Part shown: in pieces, positions 35,861-43,580 of the stretch
Numbering within the stretch: position 1 is the first letter of the stretch
How the letters are laid out: each line of letters opens with the position of its first letter
NCBI GenBank assembly: GCA_900299145.1
Contig: OMIN01000127.1
Coordinates: forward strand, 1-64,000
Source: Betaproteobacteria bacterium
GTDB lineage: Bacteria > Pseudomonadota > Gammaproteobacteria > Burkholderiales > SG8-41
Length of the DNA: 64,000 bases
Reading direction: 5' to 3'
Position numbers and translations under genes: made by a program
The notes under the pieces: generated by a model
The model's database searches: none
The model's input: the letters and a program-made list of their open reading frames with translations, nothing else
Told to the model about the DNA's origin: nothing

Positions 35861-36514
35861 ATGTTGCGCATTATCATGGCCCTGGTCCTGACGGTACAGG
35901 GCATTGCCCACGCCGGGCCCATGGGCTTCAAGGATTCGTGGATGGCGATGGGCGATTTCGGCCCGAACTGGCGCGAACTGTGGGTGAACTACGCGCTGAC
36001 GCCGCGCGATGCCGTGGGCGGCGGTTTGCTTTACATGCGTTCGGACGACAAACGCAAGACTCGCACACTGACCGAGGCTACCTACACGCGGCTGCTTCAC
36101 CGCTGGAACACCAGGGAGTCGCAGGCGAACGTGTGGCTGCTCGGTGGCATTGGCGGAGTGGAAGGCAATGATTTCTCCGGCAGCAAACTCATGGTGTCGC
36201 CGGGTGTTCAACTCGACTACGAAACCACGCGCATGTATGTTTCCGGCATGGCGCGGCTGTATCGTGCTTATCGTACTCATGGCGCCAGCGGACTCAATCA
36301 CGATTACGCCTCGGTGCGCGCGGGGTTTTCGTTTTTCGAGGCCGATTACGACGAAACGCAGCCTTGGGTCATCGTCGAAGCTCGCCGCATGCGGGCACTT
36401 TCGGACAAACTGGAGGTCACACCCATGTTGCGGCTGATCAACAAGGGCTATTTCATCGAAGCAGGCGTAAACAACTCACGCCAGTGGCGCTTTAACTTCA
36501 TGTATGTATTTTAA
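35861..36514 (+). CDS. Putative outer-membrane protein of a metal cassette
   Basis: 217 residues from the ATG at 35861, giving the signal MLRIIMALVLTVQGIAHA. Alternative starts at 35828 and 35804 are open. The mature part alternates polar and hydrophobic residues and ends RFNFMYVF; a terminal Phe after such a strand is typical of outer-membrane beta-barrels. No named family is recognised. The next gene, a MerP-like protein, begins eight bases after the stop, so I infer a role in metal handling at the envelope. Confidence 0.65.
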   Translation: MLRIIMALVLTVQGIAHAGPMGFKDSWMAMGDFGPNWRELWVNYALTPRDAVGGGLLYMRSDDKRKTRTLTEATYTRLLHRWNTRESQANVWLLGGIGGVEGNDFSGSKLMVSPGVQLDYETTRMYVSGMARLYRAYRTHGASGLNHDYASVRAGFSFFEADYDETQPWVIVEARRMRALSDKLEVTPMLRLINKGYFIEAGVNNSRQWRFNFMYVF

Positions 36515-36540
36515 AATTCCTTATGAAACAAATACTTACG
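36509..36540 (-). repeat. AT-rich dispersed repeat, copy 11
   Basis: On the minus strand it reads CGTAAGTATTTGTTTCATAA followed by GGAATTTTAAAA. It spans the stop codon of the outer-membrane gene and the first six codons of the MerP-like gene. So it is partly coding and shares the ATAAGGA variant with copy 4. Confidence 0.85.
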
Positions 36541-36861
36541 ATAGTTTTCGCAGCAGCCTTCGGTCTGATGGCTGGCGTGGCTCAAGCCAACTTCCAAACC
36601 ATCAAGGCCGAAGTCAACGGCATGGTGTGCGCCTTCTGCGCGCAGGGCATCGAGAAAAAGATGCGCTCGCTCACGCAAACGCAGGATGTCTATGTCGATC
36701 TCAAAAACAAGGTTGTCGCCGTGCAGTTAAAAGACGGCCAGAAACTTTCGCTCGACACGGTGAAGGATTTAATCAAGGACGCCGGTTACGACGTAACCAG
36801 AATCGAAACCGTCGGCGACAGCGCGCAGCAGATTCGGGCTGCGACGCGCGCACGCAAGTAA
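36523..36861 (+). CDS. Periplasmic heavy-metal-associated (MerP-like) protein
   Basis: 112 residues. A signal peptide (LTIVFAAAFGLMAGVAQA) is followed by one HMA domain with the metal site GMVCAFCAQ, i.e. C-x2-C, and a later KDAGYDV typical of the fold's end. MerP proteins bind Hg(II) and similar proteins bind Cu(I) in the periplasm. Its stop overlaps the ATG of the next gene by one base (TAATG), so the pair is translationally coupled. Its start codons lie in AT-rich repeat copy 11. Confidence 0.88.
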   Translation: MKQILTIVFAAAFGLMAGVAQANFQTIKAEVNGMVCAFCAQGIEKKMRSLTQTQDVYVDLKNKVVAVQLKDGQKLSLDTVKDLIKDAGYDVTRIETVGDSAQQIRAATRARK

Positions 36862-37238
36862 TGGATGAACTAACCCGGGGCAGATTTGCCGCGCTGCTGT
36901 CGCTTATCACCAGCAGCGGCACGTTAGTGTGCTGTGCTCTGCCCGCGTTGCTGGTGATGTTGGGCGCAGGCGCGGCGTTGTCGTCGCTGGTCGCTGCCGT
37001 GCCACAACTGGTGTGGTTATCGGAGCACAAGGAAACCGTTTTCGCAGCCGCCGCTTTGATGCTGACCACAGCAGGTTATATGCAGTGGCGTGCACGCTCG
37101 CTGCCATGCCCTGCTGATCCCGCGCTCGCAGCAGCATGCCTGCGCACGCGCAAAACCTCTTTGAGGGTTTATGTCGCGTCCGTGGCGATATTCGCCACCG
37201 GCGGCTTTTTCGCGTTTATCGCGCCGCTGCTCGGGTGA
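36861..37238 (+). CDS. MerT-like inner-membrane metal protein
   Basis: 125 residues with three to four hydrophobic segments. The first carries VCCALPALLVMLGAGAAL, resembling the Cys-Cys site in the first helix of MerT. A second Cys pair at SLPCPADPALAAACL is periplasmic or cytoplasmic depending on topology. With the MerP-like protein it forms a capture-and-transport pair. Lack of merR or merA nearby argues against a classical mercury operon. Confidence 0.78.
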   Translation: MDELTRGRFAALLSLITSSGTLVCCALPALLVMLGAGAALSSLVAAVPQLVWLSEHKETVFAAAALMLTTAGYMQWRARSLPCPADPALAAACLRTRKTSLRVYVASVAIFATGGFFAFIAPLLG

Positions 37239-37267
37239 TGCCGCGCGGTCGCAACGCGATCGGAACG

Positions 37268-38239
37268 TCACTCCGGTTTCGCGCCAGACACCTTCACCGC
37301 CTTGCCCCAGCGCACAATCTCTTCGCGGATGAATTTCTCGAATTGCGCCGGTGAAGTCGCGGCGATTTCAACGCCCTGTCCTTCCAGCCGTTCGCGCACG
37401 TCCGGCAGCCCCAGCAGGCGCACGATGTCGGCGTGCAGCTTTGCTACTATGAACTTCGACGTCGCTGCCGGCACCACCACGCCCCACCAGCCGGTGGCGT
37501 GATAGTCGGCATAGCCGGCCTCGGCAATGGTCGGCACATCGGGCGCGGTTTTGGAGCGCACGTTGCCGGTGAGTGCAATCGCGCGCAGCCGCCCGGCCTT
37601 GACCTGACCGCCCACCGCCACCTGAGTGCCGAACGTGCAGCTCACCTGCCCGGACATCACATCGGTAATACCGGGCGCGAGACCCTTGTAAGGGATGTGC
37701 TGCATATCAATGCCGGCGCTCGCCTTCAACAACTCGCCCATCAGGTGCGCGGAACCGCCGCTGCCGGTTGACGCATACGAAAGCGTTCCGGGCTTGGCCT
37801 TGGCCAGCGCCACCAGCTCCTTGATATTTTTCACGGGCAACTGAGGGGCGCATACCATCAGATACGGGCCGGAACCGATCTGAGTCACCGGCGCAAAATC
37901 GCGCACCGTGTCGTACGGCAACTTTGGATACAGCGACACGTTGATGGCAAACGCCGTGGGCACCAGCAACAGCGTATGGCCATCCGGATTCGACTTCGCC
38001 ACTAGTTCGGAGCCGATCAATGTGCCGCCGCCAGGGCGGTTATCCACCACCACCTGCTTGCCCCACGCGTCGGTGAGTTTTTGCGCAGTAAGCCGCGCCA
38101 CGAAATCGTTGATCGCGCCCGGCGTGTAGGGCACGATAAAACGCACCGAGCGGGTGGGAAAATCCACCGTAGTCGCAGCGGATGCCGGCATGGACAGCAA
38201 CACCCCGGCACAACTCATATACGGCAAAAAGCATTTCAT
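37268..38239 (-). CDS. Bug/TctC-type substrate-binding protein
   Basis: 323 residues with the signal peptide ending MPASAATT. Motifs: PYTPGAINDFVAR, VVDNRPGGGTLIG, QHIPYKGLAPG. It converges on the MerT-like gene. AT-rich repeat copy 12 ends two bases before its start codon and leaves no ribosome site. Confidence 0.92.
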   Translation of the reverse strand: MKCFLPYMSCAGVLLSMPASAATTVDFPTRSVRFIVPYTPGAINDFVARLTAQKLTDAWGKQVVVDNRPGGGTLIGSELVAKSNPDGHTLLLVPTAFAINVSLYPKLPYDTVRDFAPVTQIGSGPYLMVCAPQLPVKNIKELVALAKAKPGTLSYASTGSGGSAHLMGELLKASAGIDMQHIPYKGLAPGITDVMSGQVSCTFGTQVAVGGQVKAGRLRAIALTGNVRSKTAPDVPTIAEAGYADYHATGWWGVVVPAATSKFIVAKLHADIVRLLGLPDVRERLEGQGVEIAATSPAQFEKFIREEIVRWGKAVKVSGAKPE

Positions 38240-38241
38240 GA

Positions 38242-38272
38242 CATAAAAATATCAATAAAAACAAATGGTTAC
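38242..38272 (-). repeat. AT-rich dispersed repeat, copy 12
   Basis: On the minus strand it reads GTAACCATTTGTTTTTATTG followed by ATATTTTTATG. It abuts the start codon of the Bug gene in the same orientation. Confidence 0.92.
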
Positions 38273-38414
38273 AATTTGCCACGCCACAGCGGCCACGATG
38301 CTACCACACGCGCCGCGACCACCAATACGCCATGAACTGCTGCTGACACGCACGACACCCAACGGACGGCGCTGCTAAAGTTACGCTAGAGCAACCTTTC
38401 GATCAGGAGTCATC

Positions 38415-39104
38415 ATGTTCAATCATGTCAAACAGATTGTATGTGCGACGGCCTTGGTGCTGGTTGCACCGCTCTTGCCGTCTGGCGCCTACGGCGCGCC
38501 GGCCGCGGGCGAAACCTACGTCTACCATGTCATCAACCGCTATAACGGTGAAACCGTTGCCGTTCTGCATCATGAAATCAGCGGCGCCAGCACCGCCAAC
38601 GGCATAGTGACGGAGATCACTGCGGATCGTCCTCACGTCACCTTGCCGCGCACCGAAGTGCATACTTCCGACGGCCAGTGGCTGCGTCACCCGCTGGACA
38701 ATCATGGCCGCCCCATCGACTACGAATTTCCGCGTGCCTTGCCCGCAGTAGCGCCGCCGGCCGCCGGCCAGTCATGGTCGGTGCGCGTCAATGCCCGTGC
38801 TGAAGGCGTGGACAGGGAACGCAGTGTGCGCATCGATGCGCGAGTGCTCGGCAACGAGCGTGTGCGCGTGCCTGCGGGCGATTTCGACACGGTGAAAGTC
38901 CACCGCATTATTTATGCCGGCGACGCGGGCAATTTCAGAACCGAAACCCGTGTCGACGAGACTGACTGGTTTGCGCCATCGCTGGGCCTCACTGTGCGCA
39001 CCGAAACCAACTCAAGCTGGCAGGAACCCTGCGGGCGCAAAATGTGCATCTATCGCGGCGACTGGCATTTGCACGAACTGACTGAAGTGCGCAAAAGAAA
39101 TTAG
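38415..39104 (+). CDS. Hypothetical exported protein
   Basis: 229 residues with an AGGAG ribosome site. The signal peptide ends SGAYGAP. The mature protein is beta-rich, with a WFAPSLGLTVRTE segment that recalls DUF3108-type periplasmic proteins. There are two Cys residues near the end (EPCGRKMCIYRG) that could form a disulfide. No function can be assigned. Confidence 0.7.
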   Translation: MFNHVKQIVCATALVLVAPLLPSGAYGAPAAGETYVYHVINRYNGETVAVLHHEISGASTANGIVTEITADRPHVTLPRTEVHTSDGQWLRHPLDNHGRPIDYEFPRALPAVAPPAAGQSWSVRVNARAEGVDRERSVRIDARVLGNERVRVPAGDFDTVKVHRIIYAGDAGNFRTETRVDETDWFAPSLGLTVRTETNSSWQEPCGRKMCIYRGDWHLHELTEVRKRN

Positions 39105-39121
39105 CTACCGCGCAAGCCGGG

Positions 39122-39985
39122 CTAAAACACCTTCTTGCGCCGCCATTTTTTCGGCCGATCCGGTGGATACGTCAGGCCGCTCGCGCACACTTTCAGGTCG
39201 ACCATCGATTTCGCCAGCGTAATTGCGCACTGATAGCCTTCGAGCACCGGCACGTCCCAGCCCAGCGCCTGCAAACGCTGCGCGAGAAACGGCCGCAAAA
39301 AGAATAGCCCCGAGCAACCAAAGGTGATGACTTCGGCGCCATCTTCCTCGATGGCTTCCACCGCTGCCGTCACCGCTGATTCCAGAATCTCGCAGCGTTC
39401 GCCGCGCAGGATTTTTTCCTTTTCCTTGCGCGGAATCAGCCCTTCGGTATGTGGTGGACGCGGGAACGGACTTTCGAGATTGCGTATCGACGCGCAACGG
39501 CGGTCGAAGCGGTGCCGCACCACAAGATCGTAGTAATACATGTTGTGAATTTCTGTGAGGTCGATCACGCTGAACTTGTTCCCCAGCGTGCTGGCGTAAT
39601 GCATCTGCGCGAACGCGCACGACACCACTGGTATGCCGAAAGGCCGCGCGATTTCACGCGATTCCTGAAAGCCTGGCTCGCCGCCGCCCAGCAGTACGAT
39701 GCCGTTGAACTTGCCGCTCTCACACGCCTCGCGCACGATGGGCAGGCGCCCGGCAGCCACCAGACCGAATTCCTCGCGGCTTTCGACCGGCCAGTCGCCG
39801 TAGGTCGTCAATGGCCCGCGATGCAGTTCCCAGTCTACGTCAGCGAGGATATCCACCAGCGTTTCATGATTCATCAGCCGCGATTCCTTCGGCCCATCAG
39901 TGGCGCGATGCATGTATTTCGACCCCGCCGGCAGGTCAAAAGCCTGGATTAAGAGAAAGCGGTACTTCTTGGTTGTATTTGTCAC
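39122..39985 (-). CDS. Aspartate/glutamate (hydantoin) racemase family protein
   Basis: 287 residues from a GTG at 39985 with AGGAG six bases upstream; the frame is open to an ATG at 40009. The fold is of Asp/Glu or hydantoin racemase type with two potential catalytic Cys: VVSCAFAQM in the first half and TFGCSGLFFL in the second. The region GIVLLGGGEPG is family-like. It may racemise an amino-acid derivative. The neighbouring genes give no clue. Confidence 0.8.
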   Translation of the reverse strand: MTNTTKKYRFLLIQAFDLPAGSKYMHRATDGPKESRLMNHETLVDILADVDWELHRGPLTTYGDWPVESREEFGLVAAGRLPIVREACESGKFNGIVLLGGGEPGFQESREIARPFGIPVVSCAFAQMHYASTLGNKFSVIDLTEIHNMYYYDLVVRHRFDRRCASIRNLESPFPRPPHTEGLIPRKEKEKILRGERCEILESAVTAAVEAIEEDGAEVITFGCSGLFFLRPFLAQRLQALGWDVPVLEGYQCAITLAKSMVDLKVCASGLTYPPDRPKKWRRKKVF

Positions 39986-40043
39986 TGCAAACTCCTGTGG
40001 AAAGCCCAAAAATTGAAAACGGTGTAACTATAATGCGTAACAT

Positions 40044-40496
40044 ATGAATCCGAAAATTCCACCGCCGTTGACCGTCGCCTTCCTTGCAGCGGCGATGTGG
40101 GCAGTGGATCGAGAACTGCCCCTGTCGCGCTTGGAATCCGCGCTGCTTGCGCCACTGGCAGTAGCTTTGGCAGCGGGCGGCCTTCTGCTGGGGGTTCTCG
40201 CCGTGATCGCGTTTATTCGCGCTGGCACTACGATCAATCCGTTGCGGCCTTCACGCGCCACAAAACTCATCACCACGGGCGTGTTCCGCTACTCGCGCAA
40301 CCCCGTTTACTTTGCCGACGCGCTGCTGCTGGCGGCGTGGGCCACGTGGTTGGGAAACGTCTGTAACTATCTGTTTTTATTAATGTTTATTTGGATCATT
40401 CAGCGCTGGCAAATCGTACCTGAGGAACGTGCGCTGCTCGCGCTGTTTGGTGAGAACTACACGCGCTATTGCGCGCAGGTTCGGCGCTGGCTATAA
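40044..40496 (+). CDS. Isoprenylcysteine carboxyl methyltransferase (ICMT/PEMT) family protein
   Basis: 150 residues, integral membrane. The SAM-binding C-terminus has TTGVFRYSRNPVYFAD and then PEERALLALFGENYTRY, the ICMT/PEMT signature. The target (lipid or small molecule) is unknown. The codons for residues 107-117 (NYLFLLMFIWI) coincide with AT-rich repeat copy 19 and use TTA leucines, unlike the rest of the gene. Confidence 0.87.
   Translation: MNPKIPPPLTVAFLAAAMWAVDRELPLSRLESALLAPLAVALAAGGLLLGVLAVIAFIRAGTTINPLRPSRATKLITTGVFRYSRNPVYFADALLLAAWATWLGNVCNYLFLLMFIWIIQRWQIVPEERALLALFGENYTRYCAQVRRWL
40363..40393 (+). repeat. AT-rich dispersed repeat, copy 19, inside a coding sequence
   Basis: Reads GTAACTATCTGTTTTTATTA followed by ATGTTTATTTG. 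It lies fully within the ICMT-family gene, in frame as Asn-Tyr-Leu-Phe-Leu-Leu. Its first 17 bases fit the consensus. Confidence 0.85.
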
Positions 40497-40574
40497 ACAC
40501 ACGATCGCAGAATTCCCCCTCCACGTGGGTCCGACCATCGACCATTGATTCGGCAATCCTTTCAGACACGCATC

Positions 40575-41192
40575 ATGAAACTCTACATTACTCCCGGCTC
40601 CCCCTACGCGCGCATGGTGCGCATGGTCATCCTCGAAAAGGGTCTGGCGAATCGCGTCGAAATCATCCTCGCGCCCACGCGTCAGAAAGACAGCCCGTAC
40701 TACAAAATCAATCCGTCGGGCCGCGTGCCGTATCTGATCCGCGATGACGGCGTGGCGATGGAGGAATCCGGGTTGATCGCCGCCTACCTCGATCACATCG
40801 ACGGCAAGCCGCTGTTCGATTGGCCCCCTTGTAATTCTGGTGATGCAGGCTGGGAACCGCGCCGCATTGACGCGCTGGCGCACAGCCTCATCGACGGCCT
40901 TGCAGTGTGGTCACGTGAGCTGGCCCGTGCGCCCAACGAGCGTTCGCCCACCACACTGGCGCATGAGGCGGCGCGTGCGGCGCGCATGATGGATTTGCGG
41001 GAAGCCACCTTCGGCCACCCAGTCATGCATGCGCCGCTCAACCTTGCGCAAATGCTACTCGCCTGCGCGCTGGGGCACGCTTCGCGTATTGCGAATTTTG
41101 CGTGGCGTGAAGGCCATCCCAAGCTCGCCGCGTGGTTTGATACATTTTCGAAACGGCCTTCGTTTGCCTCAACGGCGGTGCAGCCCTCGTAA
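40575..41192 (+). CDS. Glutathione S-transferase family protein
   Basis: 205 residues from ATG 40575. The N-terminal thioredoxin fold has SPYARMVRMVILEKGL, the cis-Pro site SGRVPYLI and the glutathione-site EESGLI. The C-terminal helical domain is less conserved. It is not closely related to the YfcG-like protein at 14109. An upstream ATG at 40545 would add ten residues without family similarity. Confidence 0.85.
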   Translation: MKLYITPGSPYARMVRMVILEKGLANRVEIILAPTRQKDSPYYKINPSGRVPYLIRDDGVAMEESGLIAAYLDHIDGKPLFDWPPCNSGDAGWEPRRIDALAHSLIDGLAVWSRELARAPNERSPTTLAHEAARAARMMDLREATFGHPVMHAPLNLAQMLLACALGHASRIANFAWREGHPKLAAWFDTFSKRPSFASTAVQPS

Positions 41193-41293
41193 GGCGAACG
41201 TCAGCTGAATGCCAGGTGAGGAATCAGCGTCCTGTAAAATACGCGTGCAAGCTTATCGCCCCACTCCAATATCTAATGCCAGAAAGTCACCAC

Positions 41294-42208
41294 ATGTATC
41301 GCGCCACCACTGCCCTGCGCAAACTCGTCAAGGCCGGCAAGTTTCTGGAACTGCCGACCGCGCATGACGCACTCACCGGCAAGCTAATCCAGAGCATCGG
41401 TTTCAAAAGCCTGTACGTTGGCGGCTTTGTCACGGGTGGCAGCACCACCATCAGTGAACCGCAGTTGACCATGACCGAGCAGATTGGCCTGGCCAGCAAC
41501 ATAGCCAATGGCCTCAAAATTCCGGTTGTGATGGATGCCGGTGCGGGTTGGGGCGAACCGCTGCACACCATGCGTACCATACGCGAATGTATCCGCGCGG
41601 GTATTGCCGGTGTGCACATCGAGGACCAGTTGTTCCCCAAGCGCGCGCATTATCACACCTACGTCGCGCACAATATCCCGATCAACGAGTACCGCGACAA
41701 GATCAAGCTCGCCTGCGTGCAGCGCGACAAGAGTGACAAAGACTTTGTGATTATTGCGCGCTCGGACGCTTGCCGTGAGCAGGGCTACGCCGAGGCGGTG
41801 AAGCGCATGCTGGTCGCGCGTGACGCGGGTGCGGACATGGGTCTTATTTTCCCGCGCGATCACAAAGAGACAATAAATGCGCCCAAACAGTGCAAGTTGC
41901 CGATGGTGTATGTGCAAAGCCGCGGGAACCGCGATAACCGGCCGCTGTATTCGAACGCGCAGTTGAAAGACATGGGCTACGCCGGCTGCATCGACGCGAT
42001 TTTGTCGGTGGGCGTGCAGTTTCACTTCATGCGCAAGGCCTTGCTGGAAATCAAGAAGACCAGCGACTACACCGGCATGACGAAAGCCGAGTGGGTCACC
42101 GCGCGCCATGATATTGAAACGCTGATCGGCCTTGAAGAGCACTACAAAATCGAGCGCGAAACGGTGGAAAAAGTTTATTACGCGAAACAAAAGAAGTCGC
42201 GCAAGTAA
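41294..42208 (+). CDS. Isocitrate lyase / PEP mutase superfamily protein with altered active site
   Basis: 304 residues with the TIM-barrel of the ICL/PEP-mutase superfamily: GGSTTISEPQLTMTEQI, IAGVHIEDQLFPKR, IIARSDA. Two signatures are changed. The metal-binding DxDxGYG reads DAGAGWG (81-87), losing the second Asp. The catalytic KxCGH loop reads KRAHYH (116-121), losing the Cys. The chemistry is therefore not isocitrate or methylisocitrate lysis. It may be a decarboxylase or lyase of a related oxo-acid. The start at 41276 is an alternative. Confidence 0.82.
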   Translation: MYRATTALRKLVKAGKFLELPTAHDALTGKLIQSIGFKSLYVGGFVTGGSTTISEPQLTMTEQIGLASNIANGLKIPVVMDAGAGWGEPLHTMRTIRECIRAGIAGVHIEDQLFPKRAHYHTYVAHNIPINEYRDKIKLACVQRDKSDKDFVIIARSDACREQGYAEAVKRMLVARDAGADMGLIFPRDHKETINAPKQCKLPMVYVQSRGNRDNRPLYSNAQLKDMGYAGCIDAILSVGVQFHFMRKALLEIKKTSDYTGMTKAEWVTARHDIETLIGLEEHYKIERETVEKVYYAKQKKSRK

Positions 42209-42224
42209 CACCTGCAGATATATC

Positions 42225-42257
42225 GTAACTATATGTTTTTATTGAATATTTTTAAAC
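42225..42257 (+). repeat. AT-rich dispersed repeat, copy 13
   Basis: Reads GTAACTATATGTTTTTATTG followed by AATATTTTTAAAC, nearly consensus. It lies between the ICL-like gene and the interrupted dehydratase gene, 18 bases before the latter's ATG. Confidence 0.93.
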
Positions 42258-42274
42258 ATTAACTTGAGACAACC

Positions 42275-43129
42275 ATGCCCGATTCCGTCGAACACCTGCG
42301 CCAGTGGATAGGCCGCAAAGAATCCCATCATGATCTTGCCACCGCGTGGCCCATCGCCGCGATGGCCGCAACGCTTGACCGGGATGACCCCAAGCCGCGC
42401 GAGGGCGATGCCATACCTGAAGGCTGGCACTGGTAGTATTTTCTGGAGACAGCGCTAGCGCGTGAACTGGCACACGACGGCCACCCAAAGCGCGGTGGAT
42501 TTTTGCCGCCGGTGACACTTCCGCGCCGCATGTGGGCGGGCGGACGGCTGGATTTCCGGCGGCCGATCAAGATCGGCGAAAAACTCGCGCGCGAATCGGA
42601 AATCATTTCGGTGGAACCCAAGTCCGGCAAGAGTGGCAATCTGGTGTTCGTGACCGTGCGTCATACCATCACGGTGGCGGGCACTGGTGACGTCGCGGTG
42701 GTCGAGGAACACGATATTGTTTACCGCGATGCCGCGGCACCCGGCTCGGCGCCGCCGCCGGGCAAACCCGCACCTGCGAATCCGGTATGGCGGCACGAAG
42801 TCATGCCCGACGAAGCGATGCTGTTTCGTTACTCCGCGCTGATTTTCAATGCGCACCGCATTCACTACGATCTCGATTACTGCCGCAAGGAAGAAGGCTA
42901 TCCCGGCCTGATCGTGCACGGCCCGCTGCAAACCACGCTGCTCCTCGATCTTTCCCGCCGCAACGCGGGCAAACCCGTGCGCAAGCTCGATTACCGCGCG
43001 GTGAGTCCGTTGTTCCATAATGAAAAGGTCACTGTCGGCGGCATCCCGTCGCCGGACGGCCAATCGGCGCAACTGTGGACCACCGGGCCTTCAGGCAATA
43101 TTGCCATGACCGGCACGGTGCAATATTGA
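42275..43129 (+). pseudogene. FAS1-like / HTD2-type MaoC dehydratase with in-frame TAG
   Basis: From the ATG at 42275 the frame encodes a MaoC-like dehydratase of the HTD2/mesaconyl-CoA hydratase type, 284 codons in all. It reads through IPEGWHW and then meets TAG at 42434-42436 (codon 54), where relatives have Leu. After it the frame continues without damage as YFLETALARE, GGFLPPVTLPRRMW and so on to the normal end. A single base change (TTG or CTG to TAG) explains it. It may be a young pseudogene, a sequencing error or a read-through site. A downstream start (frame from 42503) would lack the N-terminal hotdog half. Confidence 0.85.
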
Positions 43130-43191
43130 TCCCGGAAGATTCCGGCAGGCAGCGCGTCGCGCAAACGGCAATTCAACGCTAGAATAACGCC

Positions 43192-43491
43192 ATGAAGCGC
43201 CATCTCATTGTCATTTACGTCTCGATTATCGTGCTGCTGCTGGCGGGCCGCACGGCATGGCAGAACTGCATGTGGGAGCTGCTGTCGAGCGTCAGTTCCG
43301 CCGCCATTATCATGGCGGTGATTATTATCGGCTGGCGCGTGATACGCATGCGCCCCGAAGCCGGAGACGAAATCCTGCTGAAAGGCGAACTGCTTGCCAC
43401 CACGCGCATGGTGCTGATCGTGATCTGCATCGGCGCGCTGATCGCAGGCTTAGGCGACACCTTCGGCCGTCACGTATTTGGCTGTCGTTAG
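43192..43491 (+). CDS. Hypothetical small membrane protein
   Basis: 99 residues with three hydrophobic segments, at about 5-18, 35-50 and 72-88. I recognise no family. It is followed by a strong hairpin terminator at 43517. Two Cys residues, in WQNCMW and at the end (FGCR), may lie in the periplasm. Confidence 0.6.
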   Translation: MKRHLIVIYVSIIVLLLAGRTAWQNCMWELLSSVSSAAIIMAVIIIGWRVIRMRPEAGDEILLKGELLATTRMVLIVICIGALIAGLGDTFGRHVFGCR

Positions 43492-43516
43492 CGGCCGACT
43501 CTCACGCACAGCGGGC

Positions 43517-43548
43517 AAAAGAAAACGCGCCATAGCGCGTTTTCTTTT
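43517..43548. terminator. Bidirectional rho-independent terminator
   Basis: AAAAGAAAACGCGC and GCGCGTTTTCTTTT form a perfect 14-pair stem around a CATA loop. The outer A-T pairs give a T-run on both strands. It sits between the convergent small membrane gene and amtB and should stop both. Confidence 0.92.
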
Positions 43549-43580
43549 TGTCTGACGCCACTTCGCGGCGCCTTCGCCCG

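Noticed and set aside
36861-37238. Classical mercury-resistance operon
   Set aside because: Only MerP- and MerT-like genes are present. No merR, merA or merC was found, and an outer-membrane-like gene leads the cassette.
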